The notes under the pieces are model-generated. The model did no database searches and was not told where the DNA came from. It worked only from the letters and a program-made list of their open reading frames with translations. Both the position numbers and the translations under genes were made by a program. From contig CAVPTA010000007.1 in the NCBI GenBank assembly GCA_963708645.1, positions 248,001-312,000 of the forward strand: a stretch of DNA of 64,000 nt, in the 5' to 3' direction. Positions 56,516 through 64,000 of this stretch are shown in pieces. The first letter of the stretch is position 1, and each line of letters opens with the position of its first letter. This DNA comes from RYN-133 sp963708645. Lineage in GTDB: Bacteria; Actinomycetota; Actinomycetes; Mycobacteriales; Jatrophihabitantaceae.

Positions 56516-56551
56516 TTTCGAAAGGCAGTTGCCGTTCTCGAAGGAGCACCG

Positions 56552-57772
56552 ATGTCCGACGCAGTGATCGTGTCCACCGCCCGCTCGCCCATCGGCCGGG
56601 CCGCCAAGGGGTCGATGACCGCCATCCGTCCGGACGACCTGGCGGCGCAGATGGTGCGCGCCGCGCTCGAGAAGGTGCCGGCACTCGACCCGCACGACGT
56701 CGACGATCTGATGATGGGCTGCGGGCAGCCGGGCGGTGAGTCAGGCTTCAACATCGGCCGGCAGGTCGCGGTACTGCTCGGGTACGACTTCATGCCGGGG
56801 ACGACGGTGAACCGCTACTGCTCGTCGTCGCTGCAGACCTCGCGGATGGCCTTCCACGCGATCAAGGCCGGCGAGGGCGATGTGTTCATCTCGGCCGGCG
56901 TCGAAACGGTCTCGCGCTACCCGAAGGGCAACTCCGACGGCTGGCCCGACACCCACAACCCGCTCTACGCCGAGGCCGAGCAGCGCACCTCGAAGGCCGC
57001 CGAGTCGGGCGCCGGGTCGTGGGTCGACCCGCGTTCGGAGGGCAACGTTCCCGACGTGTACATCGCGATGGGTCAGACCGCCGAGAACCTGGCGCTGTTC
57101 AAGGATGTTTCCCGCGAGGACATGGACCACTTCGGGGTGCGCTCGCAGAACCTCGCCGAGCAGGCGCTGGCGAACGGCTTCTGGGCCAAGGACATCACGC
57201 CGATCACGCTGCCCGACGGCACCGAGGTCTCGAAGGACGACGGCCCTCGTGCGGGCGTCACCTATGAGGCGGTCTCCGGGCTCAAGCCGGTATTCCGTCC
57301 CGACGGACGGGTGACGGCCGGCAACTGCTGCCCGCTCAACGACGGTGCCGCCGCAGTGGTGATCATGTCGGCGGAGAAGGCGTCCGCGCTCGGCCTGACC
57401 CCGCTTGCGCGCATCGTGGCCACCGGCGTCAGCGGGCTCTCGCCCGAGATCATGGGCCTTGGGCCGGTCGAGGCGTCGAAGAAGGCGCTGGCCAATGCCG
57501 GGATGAACATCGACGACATCGATCTGGTCGAGATCAACGAGGCCTTCGCCGCCCAGGTGCTGCCCTCGGCGCGCGATCTCGGCATCGACATGGACAAGCT
57601 CAACGTCAACGGCGGTGCGATCGCCGTGGGCCACCCGTTCGGCATGACCGGCGCCCGCATCACGTCCACGCTGATCAATTCGCTGCAGTTCCACGACAAG
57701 CAGTTCGGTCTCGAGACCATGTGCGTCGGCGGCGGCCAGGGCATGGCCATGATCCTGGAGCGCCTCTCCTAG
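56552..57772 (+). CDS. Acetyl-CoA C-acyltransferase (thiolase, FadA3-like)
   Basis: Thiolytic cleavage or condensation of acyl-CoA. The 406-residue product shows the nucleophile Cys in VNRYCSSSLQTSRMAFHAI (about residue 92), EINEAFAAQVL and, near the C-terminus, NVNGGAIAVGHPFGMTGAR with the active-site His. The second active Cys lies in ETMCVGGGQGMAM. AAGGAG precedes the ATG. Orthologous position in mycobacteria is fadA3 (Rv1074c). It probably works in fatty-acid beta-oxidation. Confidence 0.94.
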   Translation: MSDAVIVSTARSPIGRAAKGSMTAIRPDDLAAQMVRAALEKVPALDPHDVDDLMMGCGQPGGESGFNIGRQVAVLLGYDFMPGTTVNRYCSSSLQTSRMAFHAIKAGEGDVFISAGVETVSRYPKGNSDGWPDTHNPLYAEAEQRTSKAAESGAGSWVDPRSEGNVPDVYIAMGQTAENLALFKDVSREDMDHFGVRSQNLAEQALANGFWAKDITPITLPDGTEVSKDDGPRAGVTYEAVSGLKPVFRPDGRVTAGNCCPLNDGAAAVVIMSAEKASALGLTPLARIVATGVSGLSPEIMGLGPVEASKKALANAGMNIDDIDLVEINEAFAAQVLPSARDLGIDMDKLNVNGGAIAVGHPFGMTGARITSTLINSLQFHDKQFGLETMCVGGGQGMAMILERLS

Positions 57773-57783
57773 CTCCCCGCCGG

Positions 57784-57844
57784 CGCTTCTCCCCCGCCGC
57801 AGTCGTTTTCAACACCGAAATCTGACCTCACCGGGGAGGAAGCG
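57784..57844. terminator. Candidate bidirectional terminator with bulged stem
   Basis: CGCTTCTCCCC (57784-57794) pairs with 57833-57844 over 11 bp with one bulged G and a 38-nt loop. It lies in the 72-nt gap between the convergent thiolase and methyltransferase genes. The large loop makes function uncertain. Confidence 0.35.
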
Positions 57845-58465
57845 TCACCGGACGAACGTGAACAGGTGCCCGGACGAGGGCACCTCACGCTGCGCACCGT
57901 CGACCCGTACCGTGCCGACCGCCGGCTGCGTGTCGCGGTCGAACGATGCGGTCTCGAGCTCCGTGCAGCCGGCCTCGCGCCACCAGCCGCGGATGGTGTC
58001 GTGCAGGTCGAGGCGGCCGCGGCTGCGCGACCAGAGCACGGTCGCGCCCGCGCGGCACAGGGACGGTGCCGTGCGCACGGTGTGCTCGATGTCCGCGGTC
58101 GAGATGTTGCCGAAGATCCCGACCAGCAGCAGCAGATCGACCGGCAACACATCGGCGAACGTCGCGATCTCGCCTGCGTCGCCGGTGCGCACCGAAACCT
58201 CGAGCCCGGCCGCCGACGACTGGGCAGCGGCAGCGATGTCCGGGTGCACTTCCACCAGCGTCGTCTGCACCCGGGACGCGTCCGACCGCGAGCCCAGCAC
58301 GCCGATGACGTCGCGTCCGTCGCCGGCACACAGACTCAGTACTCGCTGCGGCCCCTCGTGCGAGTCGAGGTGATCGGCGATCAGACGACGAACGACCCCG
58401 AGCCGCCAGGAAATGCCGGACTCGGGGTCGTCGTACTGCTCATGCCACTGCTGGTAGTCGCGCAC
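57845..58465 (-). CDS. Class I SAM-dependent methyltransferase family protein
   Basis: The 206-residue product has a Rossmann methyltransferase fold with motif I VLSLCAGDGRDVIGVL (about residues 42-57). An acidic motif II follows in TTLVEVHPDIAAAA, and a motif IV-like LPVDLLLLVGIFGNIS. The N-terminal YQQWHEQYDDPESGISWRL is a conserved lead-in I recall from uncharacterised actinobacterial members. The substrate is unknown. The start is a GTG at 58465. Confidence 0.75.
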   Translation of the reverse strand: MRDYQQWHEQYDDPESGISWRLGVVRRLIADHLDSHEGPQRVLSLCAGDGRDVIGVLGSRSDASRVQTTLVEVHPDIAAAAQSSAAGLEVSVRTGDAGEIATFADVLPVDLLLLVGIFGNISTADIEHTVRTAPSLCRAGATVLWSRSRGRLDLHDTIRGWWREAGCTELETASFDRDTQPAVGTVRVDGAQREVPSSGHLFTFVR

Positions 58466-58476
58466 GACCGGTCAAC

Positions 58477-59256
58477 CTAGTTGCGCATGTATCCCAGCAG
58501 CCGCAGGATCTCGATGTAGAGCCACACCAGCGTCACAGTGATGCCGAACGAGGCGTACCAGGCGAACTTCTGGTCGGCGCCGTTGCGGATGCCGCGCTCG
58601 ACCACGTCGAAGTCGTAGACGAGGTTCATCGCGGCGATCACGATGCAGGCGATGCTGAACAGGATGGCCAGCGCCCCGCCGGACCGCAGACCGAGGCCGC
58701 CGGAGACGAACAACGACGCGATGATGTTGACCACCATGAGCCCGAACGCGCCGATCGTCGCCGCGATCACGATGCGGGTGAACCGCGGTGTCACGCGGAT
58801 CGCGCCGATCTTGTAGACGAACAACATGCCGATCGCGACCATGACCGTGCCGGTCACCGCCTGAATGACGATGCCGTGCCAGCGCGTCTCGAACGCCTTG
58901 CTGACCGCACCGAGCAGCAACCCCTCGCACGCGGCGTAGGTCAGGCACAGCGGGGCATTCGCCTTGCCGGTGAAGGCCATGTACAGGCCGAGGCCGAGCC
59001 CGCCCATCAAGCCGATGAGGAGGAACGGGCCGACGTGCTGCAGGGTGTCGCCCGACAGTTGCCACGCGACGGCGCCGGCGGCGAGGATCAGCGCCAGCAT
59101 TGCCCCGGTGCGCACGACGACATCGTCGAGGGTCATGAAGCGCTGGCCCGGGCGCGGTCCGGTGTAGGCAGGCTCGTCGTACTGCTTTTGCAGATCGACC
59201 GCGGACGGTGTCGCGACGTTGCTCGCGAACCGGCGGATGACTGGGTTTTCGGCCAT
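58477..59256 (-). CDS. Bax inhibitor-1/YccA family membrane protein
   Basis: The 259-residue protein has a cytosolic N-terminus of about 45 residues and seven hydrophobic helices (about 50-255). It carries the family's repeated small/aromatic pattern, with LTYAACEGLLLGAVSKAFE, a conserved MNLVYDFDVVERGIR (Asp pair), and the terminal WYASFGITVTLVWLYIEILRLL. BI-1 proteins are proposed pH-gated calcium leak channels; bacterial YetJ is the structural model. It starts 11 nt upstream of the methyltransferase gene on the same strand. Confidence 0.88.
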   Translation of the reverse strand: MAENPVIRRFASNVATPSAVDLQKQYDEPAYTGPRPGQRFMTLDDVVVRTGAMLALILAAGAVAWQLSGDTLQHVGPFLLIGLMGGLGLGLYMAFTGKANAPLCLTYAACEGLLLGAVSKAFETRWHGIVIQAVTGTVMVAIGMLFVYKIGAIRVTPRFTRIVIAATIGAFGLMVVNIIASLFVSGGLGLRSGGALAILFSIACIVIAAMNLVYDFDVVERGIRNGADQKFAWYASFGITVTLVWLYIEILRLLGYMRN

Positions 59257-59445
59257 GGTGTCGGCCTGCCTCCTTCACGGTGGCCCGCCACGTGCGGGCA
59301 GCCTTGTAGGGACAACGATAGGCAACGACCCTGGGTTCCCGCACAGCGATGCCCTGCACGGCCACCAACCGTTGCCACCACCGTTGCCACCAGCACGCCG
59401 GCCGCGACGCAGCGACGGCCGTCACGTCCCCGTTGGCGAACGTCG

Positions 59446-59491
59446 TACCAGCGGGTAACTTATATATCTGATACAGCCGGTACCAGTAACT
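59446..59491 (+). promoter_or_regulatory. Repeated TACCAG...TAACT boxes flanking an AT-rich core
   Basis: TACCAGCGGGTAACT (59446-59460) and TACCAGTAACT (59481-59491) flank TATATATCTGATACA. TACC-NNNN-GGTA in the first box and GGTACC at the second give partial dyads. The arrangement resembles a TetR-type operator over a promoter; the acyl-CoA dehydrogenase operon begins at 59516. The rest of the 59257-59515 gap shows no gene. Confidence 0.4.
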
Positions 59492-59515
59492 GATCGACCA
59501 GCACAGGAGCAGCCG

Positions 59516-60847
59516 ATGTCAGGGCGCAACAGAAGCGGACGCGACGCCATGGGCGCCGGGCTGTCCGCGCTGAACAAGCTGGCCGGGACGGGCCTGCTCG
59601 ATCGTTTCAAGGCCCGCAAGCCCGCACAGCGTGCGGTGTTCGAGGCGAGCAAGGCGGGCTTTCGCGCGGTCACGACGGCCAACCGGACGTTCGCGAAGGC
59701 AAAGGGCGGTGGGAAGCCGGAACGCTTGGCGGGTTCCGGATCCACCGGCCTGTTCGACCTGACGCCCACCGACGAGCAGAAGATGATCGTCGAGGCGACC
59801 GCCGAGTTCGCGGCCGAGCAACTGCGTCCCGCAGCGGCCGAGGCCGACACGACCTGTGCCGCCCCCGACACCGTGCTCAAGCGCTCGGTCACCGAGCTCG
59901 GGATCACCCAACTCGGCGTGCCCGAGTCGCTCGGCGGGATGAGCACCGAGCGCGCGACCACCACGGGCGTGCTCGTCGCCGAGGCGCTCGCCCACGGTGA
60001 CATGGGCCTCGCCGTCGCGTGCCTGGCGCCGGCGGGCGTCGCCAACGCGCTCGTGCTGTGGGGCGACGCCGACCAGCAGGCGACCTACCTGCCCTCGTTC
60101 GTCGGCGAGGACGTGCCGGCCGCCGCTCTGAGTCTGCTCGAGCCACGGCCGCTGTTCGACCCGTTCGAGCTCGAGACCACCGCTCGCCGTGAACGGGGCG
60201 GCTTCGTCCTCGACGGCGTGAAATCACTCGTGCCGCGGGTGGCCAGCGGAGAGTTGTTCGTCGTGTCCGCCGCGCTCGACGGTGCGCCCGCGCTGTTCCT
60301 CGTCGAGTCGGGGACGAACGGCGTGAGCGTCGAATCGGAACCGGCGATGGGCCTGCGCGCCGCCTCGATGGGCCGACTGGTGCTCGAGAACGTGCACGTC
60401 CCATCGTCTGCGCTGCTCGGCGAGGGCGCGGCCGAGGTGTACGCCGACTGCGTGCGTCTGGGTCGCATCGGTTGGGCCGCGCTCGCGTGCGGCACCGGCA
60501 AGGCCGTGCTCGACTACGTCATCCCCTACGTCAATGACCGGCAGGCCTTCGGCGAGCCGATCAGCCATCGCCAGGCGGTCGCCTTCATGGTCGCCAACAT
60601 AGGCATCGAACTCGAGGGCGCGCGGCTGACGATGCTGCGAGCGGCAGCACGCGCCGAACAGGGCCGCTCGTTCGCGCGCGAGACCGCACTCGCTCGCCGG
60701 CTCACCGCCGAGTACGGCATGCAGATCGGCAGCAACGGAGTGCAATTGCTCGGCGGCCACGGCTACGTCAAGGAACACCCGGTCGAACGCTGGTATCGCG
60801 ATCTGCGCGCCGTCGGCGTCATGGAAGGCATCGTGCTTCCGGTATGA
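59516..60847 (+). CDS. Acyl-CoA dehydrogenase family protein, subunit A
   Basis: The 443-residue flavoprotein has a basic N-terminal extension (residues about 1-80) before the ACAD alpha-helical domain (LTPTDEQKMIVEATAEFAAEQLRP). The central beta-domain is about 185-290 and the C-terminal helices about 300-443 (YVNDRQAFGEPISHRQAVAFMVANI, QLLGGHGYVKEHPVERWYRDLRA). The usual catalytic Glu cannot be placed with certainty. It overlaps the next ACAD by ATGA, so the two may form a heteromer, as some mycobacterial FadE pairs do. AGGAGC precedes the ATG. Confidence 0.9.
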   Translation: MSGRNRSGRDAMGAGLSALNKLAGTGLLDRFKARKPAQRAVFEASKAGFRAVTTANRTFAKAKGGGKPERLAGSGSTGLFDLTPTDEQKMIVEATAEFAAEQLRPAAAEADTTCAAPDTVLKRSVTELGITQLGVPESLGGMSTERATTTGVLVAEALAHGDMGLAVACLAPAGVANALVLWGDADQQATYLPSFVGEDVPAAALSLLEPRPLFDPFELETTARRERGGFVLDGVKSLVPRVASGELFVVSAALDGAPALFLVESGTNGVSVESEPAMGLRAASMGRLVLENVHVPSSALLGEGAAEVYADCVRLGRIGWAALACGTGKAVLDYVIPYVNDRQAFGEPISHRQAVAFMVANIGIELEGARLTMLRAAARAEQGRSFARETALARRLTAEYGMQIGSNGVQLLGGHGYVKEHPVERWYRDLRAVGVMEGIVLPV

Positions 60848-62061
60848 GCATCTCACTGGAAACTCCGAAGAAGTTCGCGATGCTGATCAACCAGGCGCAT
60901 CAGGTCGCGACCGAGGTGTTCCGTCCGATCTCGCGCAAGTACGACGCGACCGAGGCTCCGCAGATGGAGTCGATCAAGGAACTCGACATGCTCGCGGCGC
61001 TGATCGACGGCATGAACGAGGGCGGCGAGGGCGGCACCGGCGCCCGTGGCGTGCGCCGCGACACGTCAGAAGACAAGGGAAACCGCAACGGGACGAACAT
61101 GTCCTCGGTGCTCTCGATCATGGGCGCGTGCTGGGGCGACGTCGCGATGGTGCTGTCGATGCCGCGCCAGGGCCTCGGCGACGCCGCCATCGCGTCGGTC
61201 GCCAACGACGAGCAACTCGAACGCTTCGGCAAGCTCTGGGCGTCGATGGCAATCACCGAGCCGGGCTTCGGCTCCGACTCGTCCAAGGTGTCCACCACCG
61301 CCGTGCGTGACGGCGACGACTACATCATCAACGGCGAGAAGATCTACGTCACCGCCGGCGGACGCTCCGACGCCGTCGTGGTGTGGGCGACGCTCGACAA
61401 GTCGAAGGGACGTGCGGCGATCAAGTCGTTCGTCGTTCCGAAGGACACGCCCGGCTGCGAGGTCGAACGGCTCGAGCACAAGCTGGGCATCCGCGCGTCC
61501 GACACCGCGACGATCCGCTTCACCGATTGCCGCGTGCCGGCTGCAAACATGCTCGGCTCGGCAGACATCGAGGACGACAAAGGCTTCGCCGGCGTCATGC
61601 AGACCTTCGACAACACCCGTCCGCTCGTTGCGGGCATGGCCGTGGGCGTCGCGCGCGCAGCCCTGGACGAGATCGAGGACCTGCTGTCCGAGGCCGGCGT
61701 CGAGGTCGACTACGACCGGCCGGCCTACTCACAGCACGCGGCCGCCGCCACGTTCCTGCAGATGGAGGCCGATTGGGAGGCCGCGTATCTGTTGACGCTC
61801 GAGTCGACCTGGATGGCCGACAACCGCAAGCCCAACTCGCTCCAAGCGTCCATGGCGAAGGCGAAGGCCGGACGCACGGCGGTCGACATCACCCTGCGCT
61901 GCGTCGAACTCGCCGGTGCGTACGGCTACAGCGAGAACTCACTGCTCGAGAAGTGGGCACGTGACTCGAAGATCCTCGACATCTTCGAGGGCACTCAGCA
62001 GATCCAGCAGTTGATCGTCGCGCGGCGGCTGCTGAACAAGAGTTCTGCGGAGCTGAAATAA
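60844..62061 (+). CDS. Acyl-CoA dehydrogenase family protein, subunit B
   Basis: The 405-residue ACAD shows SIMGACWGDVAMVLSMP, the FAD/substrate-binding WASMAITEPGFGSDSSKVSTTAV (about 135-160) and the beta-domain GDDYIINGEKIYVTAGGRSD. A C-terminal YGYSENSLLEKWARDSKILDIFEGTQQIQQLIVAR follows, typical of the FAD-contacting end. Translationally coupled (ATGA) to the preceding paralogue. Together they probably dehydrogenate a branched, long-chain or ring-linked acyl-CoA; the substrate is not inferable. Confidence 0.93.
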   Translation: MSISLETPKKFAMLINQAHQVATEVFRPISRKYDATEAPQMESIKELDMLAALIDGMNEGGEGGTGARGVRRDTSEDKGNRNGTNMSSVLSIMGACWGDVAMVLSMPRQGLGDAAIASVANDEQLERFGKLWASMAITEPGFGSDSSKVSTTAVRDGDDYIINGEKIYVTAGGRSDAVVVWATLDKSKGRAAIKSFVVPKDTPGCEVERLEHKLGIRASDTATIRFTDCRVPAANMLGSADIEDDKGFAGVMQTFDNTRPLVAGMAVGVARAALDEIEDLLSEAGVEVDYDRPAYSQHAAAATFLQMEADWEAAYLLTLESTWMADNRKPNSLQASMAKAKAGRTAVDITLRCVELAGAYGYSENSLLEKWARDSKILDIFEGTQQIQQLIVARRLLNKSSAELK

Positions 62062-62146
62062 CGCAAAAGGGTCACTCATGAAATCGTGACTCGGCTCATG
62101 GTGAATACACACCGCGGACGGGCATAACGGAGCTACCCGCCAAGGT

Positions 62147-62156
62147 TTAGCGCTAA
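62147..62156. promoter_or_regulatory. TTAGCGCTAA palindrome upstream of the Gre-like gene
   Basis: A perfect 10-bp palindrome lies 85 nt before the ATG at 62242. It is followed by two GTCGAC hexamers (62161-62166, 62175-62180) that can form a small stem-loop. The remaining 62062-62241 gap also has a weak 5-bp stem after the dehydrogenase stop (GTCAC 62071-62075 with GTGAC 62086-62090). Confidence 0.35.
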
Positions 62157-62241
62157 CGATGTCGACCGATAGAAGTCGACGGAGCACATCGCAAGACCTT
62201 GTCCGAACAGACCGTCCCCCGCGAAGGAAAGTGCACCCGCC

Positions 62242-62691
62242 ATGACCACCACTGTTGTCACGCCATCACGTTCCGCCGCCCTGGCTGCGCGTCTGGAGAA
62301 TCTGCTTGCCGAGCGCGTCGAGGTGATGGGCGAGCTCGTCGTCGGTAACAGCGGCGACACCGCCGACCGCGCCACCAACGTCGATGCCAACGCACGCCTG
62401 ACCTTGCTCGAACAGCGCATCGCCGCCGTCGAGTCAGAACTCGCGAGCGCCGGTCGCGCGAAGCCGCAGACCGGCGGCGTTGCGTCCGGCGACGTCGTCA
62501 CCGTCGACCTCGGCGACGGCCCGGAGACGTTCCTGTTCGGCTCGGTCGAGCAGAGCGGCGCCGGCCTCGACGTGATCACCGAAGCCAGCCCGCTCGGCCA
62601 GGCGATCAACGGCGCAGCAGTCGGCGCCACGGTCACCTATCGCACCCGCGTCGGCCGCCAACTGTCAGCGACCGTCCTCGCGGTCAGCTGA
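62242..62691 (+). CDS. GreA/GreB-family factor (second Gre-type protein)
   Basis: The 149-residue protein has an N-terminal predicted coiled coil (about 10-72; AALAARLENLLAERVEVMGELV and NARLTLLEQRIAAVESELAS). A C-terminal FKBP-like Gre domain follows (about 85-149), with the family block TEASPLGQAINGAAVGATVTYRT. The coiled-coil tip around NSGDTADRATNVD holds Asp residues where GreA carries its catalytic acidic pair. The N-terminal arm is shorter than in the canonical GreA encoded at 34.9 kb, so it may bind the polymerase secondary channel with a different outcome. GAAGGAAAG lies upstream of the ATG. Confidence 0.8.
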   Translation: MTTTVVTPSRSAALAARLENLLAERVEVMGELVVGNSGDTADRATNVDANARLTLLEQRIAAVESELASAGRAKPQTGGVASGDVVTVDLGDGPETFLFGSVEQSGAGLDVITEASPLGQAINGAAVGATVTYRTRVGRQLSATVLAVS

Positions 62692-62729
62692 ACCGATTCG
62701 TCCGCGCCGGGCGATAGCTTGGCGCGGAC

Positions 62730-63546
62730 ATGAAGCGTCCTCTCGCCCCCGGCAGCCGACTGTCGTCGACCGGCGTCTACACACGCGCCGGCACGCTCGT
62801 GATCGATCTGCGCGAAGTGGCTTGGGTCGACCCGGTGCACCTCGTATCGGTCGCGGCGGTCGCCGAAGCGGCGCGACGCGACGGACTGAAGTTCCGGTTG
62901 CAGGCACCGTCGGCGCCGCAACGCGCGCGCTATGCGGCGCGCATGCGACTCGGCGACGTTGTCGAATCGCTGGGCGGCGAGCACGATCTGCCAACGGTCG
63001 ACGACGACGGCGGTGCCGAGAATCTCGTCGAGGTCGCAGTGCTGCGTGCCCCGTCCGACGTGTGGCGACTGGCCGAACTGGTGCACGAACGGGTCCGCGA
63101 TCTCGACAGCGCGCTGGCGCACGCGCTGCACCAGGGCGTGTCCGAGATCGGCGAGAACGTCTGCATGCATGCACGCAGCGTCGGCTACGTTGCGGCCCAG
63201 ACGATCCCGAGGCGCGGCGAGCTGCGCTTCGCCGTGGCTGACCCCGGAGTCGGGTTGCGGACGACGCTCGCCGACCGCGGCGCCGATTCCGACCGTGCTG
63301 CGATCGAGCTCGCACTCGCCGGAGTGAGCCGCACCGACCACGGCGGCACCGGCGTGCGTGCAGACCGTCAGCGCCGTCACGACCCTGAACGGGTACTTCT
63401 ATCTGGCCAGCGGCGGCGCAGCCACCATGGTCACCGGCCGCCGCAGCACGCACAGTTCGGGCGCGGCATTCGCAGGGACGATCGTGGAAGGACGCGTGCC
63501 CACGAGGCGTGCAGATGGCGCGAGGAAAGGCACAATGGAGTCATGA
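62730..63546 (+). CDS. STAS-like plus GHKL (RsbW-like) ATPase protein, frameshifted
   Basis: Residues about 20-75 resemble a STAS domain (LVIDLREVAWVDPVHLVSVAAVAEAARRDG). Residues about 105-260 form a GHKL ATPase fold with the N box in SEIGENVCMHA, G1 box VADPGVG and G2 box DHGGTG. The frame breaks just after GGTG. One extra base near 63357 restores QTVSAVTTLNGYFYLASGGAAT and a stop at 63546, giving 271 residues. Such fusions resemble partner-switching (anti-sigma/antagonist) modules. The DUF4325 gene follows 10 nt later, probably as partner. Confidence 0.75.
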
Positions 63547-63556
63547 AGGGCGACTC

Positions 63557-63865
63557 ATGACCGGCCGAGCCGATCTCTACCTGCCGTTGTTCGTTGCAGG
63601 TCGTGATTTCGCCGACCATGTCGCCGACCAGCTCGGCGACAGGCCTGACGAGCGGGTCGTCGTCGACGCGACCGGACTGCAGAGCGGCACGTCGTCGTTT
63701 GCAGCGCAGTTGGTGCAGCGAGTGCTCGTCGACGGCAGGTCGAGCGAACTCACCGTGGTCGGCGCCCCGGACGAATTTGCGCGCTATCTGCGCGACGCCG
63801 CGCAACGCGACGGCGTCGTCGACAAGCTCACGACGAGTCAGGATTTCCCTCAGCCGACCAGTTGA
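63557..63865 (+). CDS. DUF4325 (STAS-like) protein
   Basis: The 102-residue product matches the STAS-like DUF4325 pattern: RVVVDATGLQSGTSSFAAQLVQRVLVD in the middle, then SSELTVVGAPDEFARYLRDAA. Such proteins are often coded beside GHKL ATPases, as here. The ATG at 63557 follows GAAGGG. Its 3' end overlaps a convergent partial frame by 38 nt. Confidence 0.75.
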   Translation: MTGRADLYLPLFVAGRDFADHVADQLGDRPDERVVVDATGLQSGTSSFAAQLVQRVLVDGRSSELTVVGAPDEFARYLRDAAQRDGVVDKLTTSQDFPQPTS

Positions 63866-64000
63866 GTGCAGCCCGTTCCGCGGCGGCGAACGCGCTGTTC
63901 ATCGCGTCCCACCCAGCCAGTTCCTCCGCGTCGGTGACCTCCTCACCGCTGATCGAGTGGAACCGCGCGCGGTCACGCCACGCGCGCACGGCAACCACGA
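63828..64000 (-). CDS. C-terminal part of an unidentified protein (partial)
   Basis: A minus-strand frame enters from the right edge and encodes WRDRARFHSISGEEVTDAEE, then LAGWDAMNSAFAAAERAAL and an end NPDSS before a TGA. The composition looks natural (acidic, helical), and the frame is open for 57 codons. It overlaps the end of the DUF4325 gene by 38 nt. I do not recognise the family. Confidence 0.45.
   Translation of the reverse strand, partial: VVAVRAWRDRARFHSISGEEVTDAEELAGWDAMNSAFAAAERAALNWSAEGNPDSS

Overview
This is high-GC chromosomal DNA from an actinomycete (Actinomycetota). The support is a mycothiol S-conjugate amidase (mca), a GGQ ribosome-rescue protein, GTG starts throughout, ATGA/GTGA gene overlaps, and a gene order that, from memory, parallels Mycobacterium tuberculosis Rv1095 to Rv1074c: phoH2, Z-prenyl synthase, hemolysin III, DUF255 thioredoxin-fold protein, then mca, its small membrane partner, greA, metB, cbs, an SGNH hydrolase and a fadA-type thiolase. 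It is not a Mycobacterium: it also has a hut operon, a GH9 glycosidase and a TIR-WD40 protein. I cannot name the genus. No tRNA, rRNA, CRISPR array, insertion sequence or phage gene was recognised.

Layout. 0-11.5 kb: bioY, an NTF2-like protein, a three-PAS sensor kinase, phoH2, a rhodanese and Z-prenyl synthase pair, hemolysin III, a His/Gly-rich RHH-like regulator, the DUF255 protein, a secreted protein and a YjbR-like protein. 11.6-14.9 kb: a TIR-transmembrane-WD40 protein. 14.9-22.6 kb: a five-gene histidine-utilisation operon (hutH, hutU, M20 amidohydrolase, hutF, hutI) divergent from an IclR regulator, with a perfect palindrome between them. 22.6-26.4 kb: a DUF6458 protein and a PadR-controlled ABC exporter. 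26.4-33.5 kb: a membrane protein, three peptidases for proline-containing peptides, ArfB and an AlkZ-like winged-helix protein. 33.5-36.1 kb: mca, its partner, greA and a lipoprotein. 36.1-43.6 kb: DUF1203, a MoxR-type AAA+ ATPase, a GH9 enzyme, a VWA protein, a short SET protein and pheA. 43.6-50.5 kb: an ECF sigma factor with its membrane partner, a DUF2269 protein, a sulfatase, and a protein acetyltransferase paired with an AcuC deacetylase. 50.6-57.8 kb: a GNAT protein, metB, a beta-lactamase-fold lipoprotein, cbs, two SGNH hydrolases and a thiolase. 57.8-64 kb: a methyltransferase, a Bax-inhibitor-1 protein, two acyl-CoA dehydrogenases, a second Gre-type factor, and a GHKL ATPase next to a DUF4325 protein.

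How the genes work together. Histidine catabolism is complete to glutamate if the M20 enzyme acts as the formylglutamate deformylase. metB and cbs form the transsulfuration pair that supplies cysteine, which feeds mycothiol, the substrate source for mca. acuC and the GNAT/acyl-CoA-synthetase fusion look like a reversible lysine-acetylation switch. The ECF sigma gene is preceded by a promoter of its own class, which suggests autoregulation.

A warning for any reader: from about 33.5 kb to the right end at least eight genes are broken by apparent single-base insertions (mca, its partner, greA, the sigma-associated membrane protein, a GNAT gene, a lipoprotein, cbs and the GHKL ATPase). None was found in the first 33 kb. 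Nearly every break reads as one extra base. Consensus errors are the most likely cause, and I give full-length composite coordinates for these genes.
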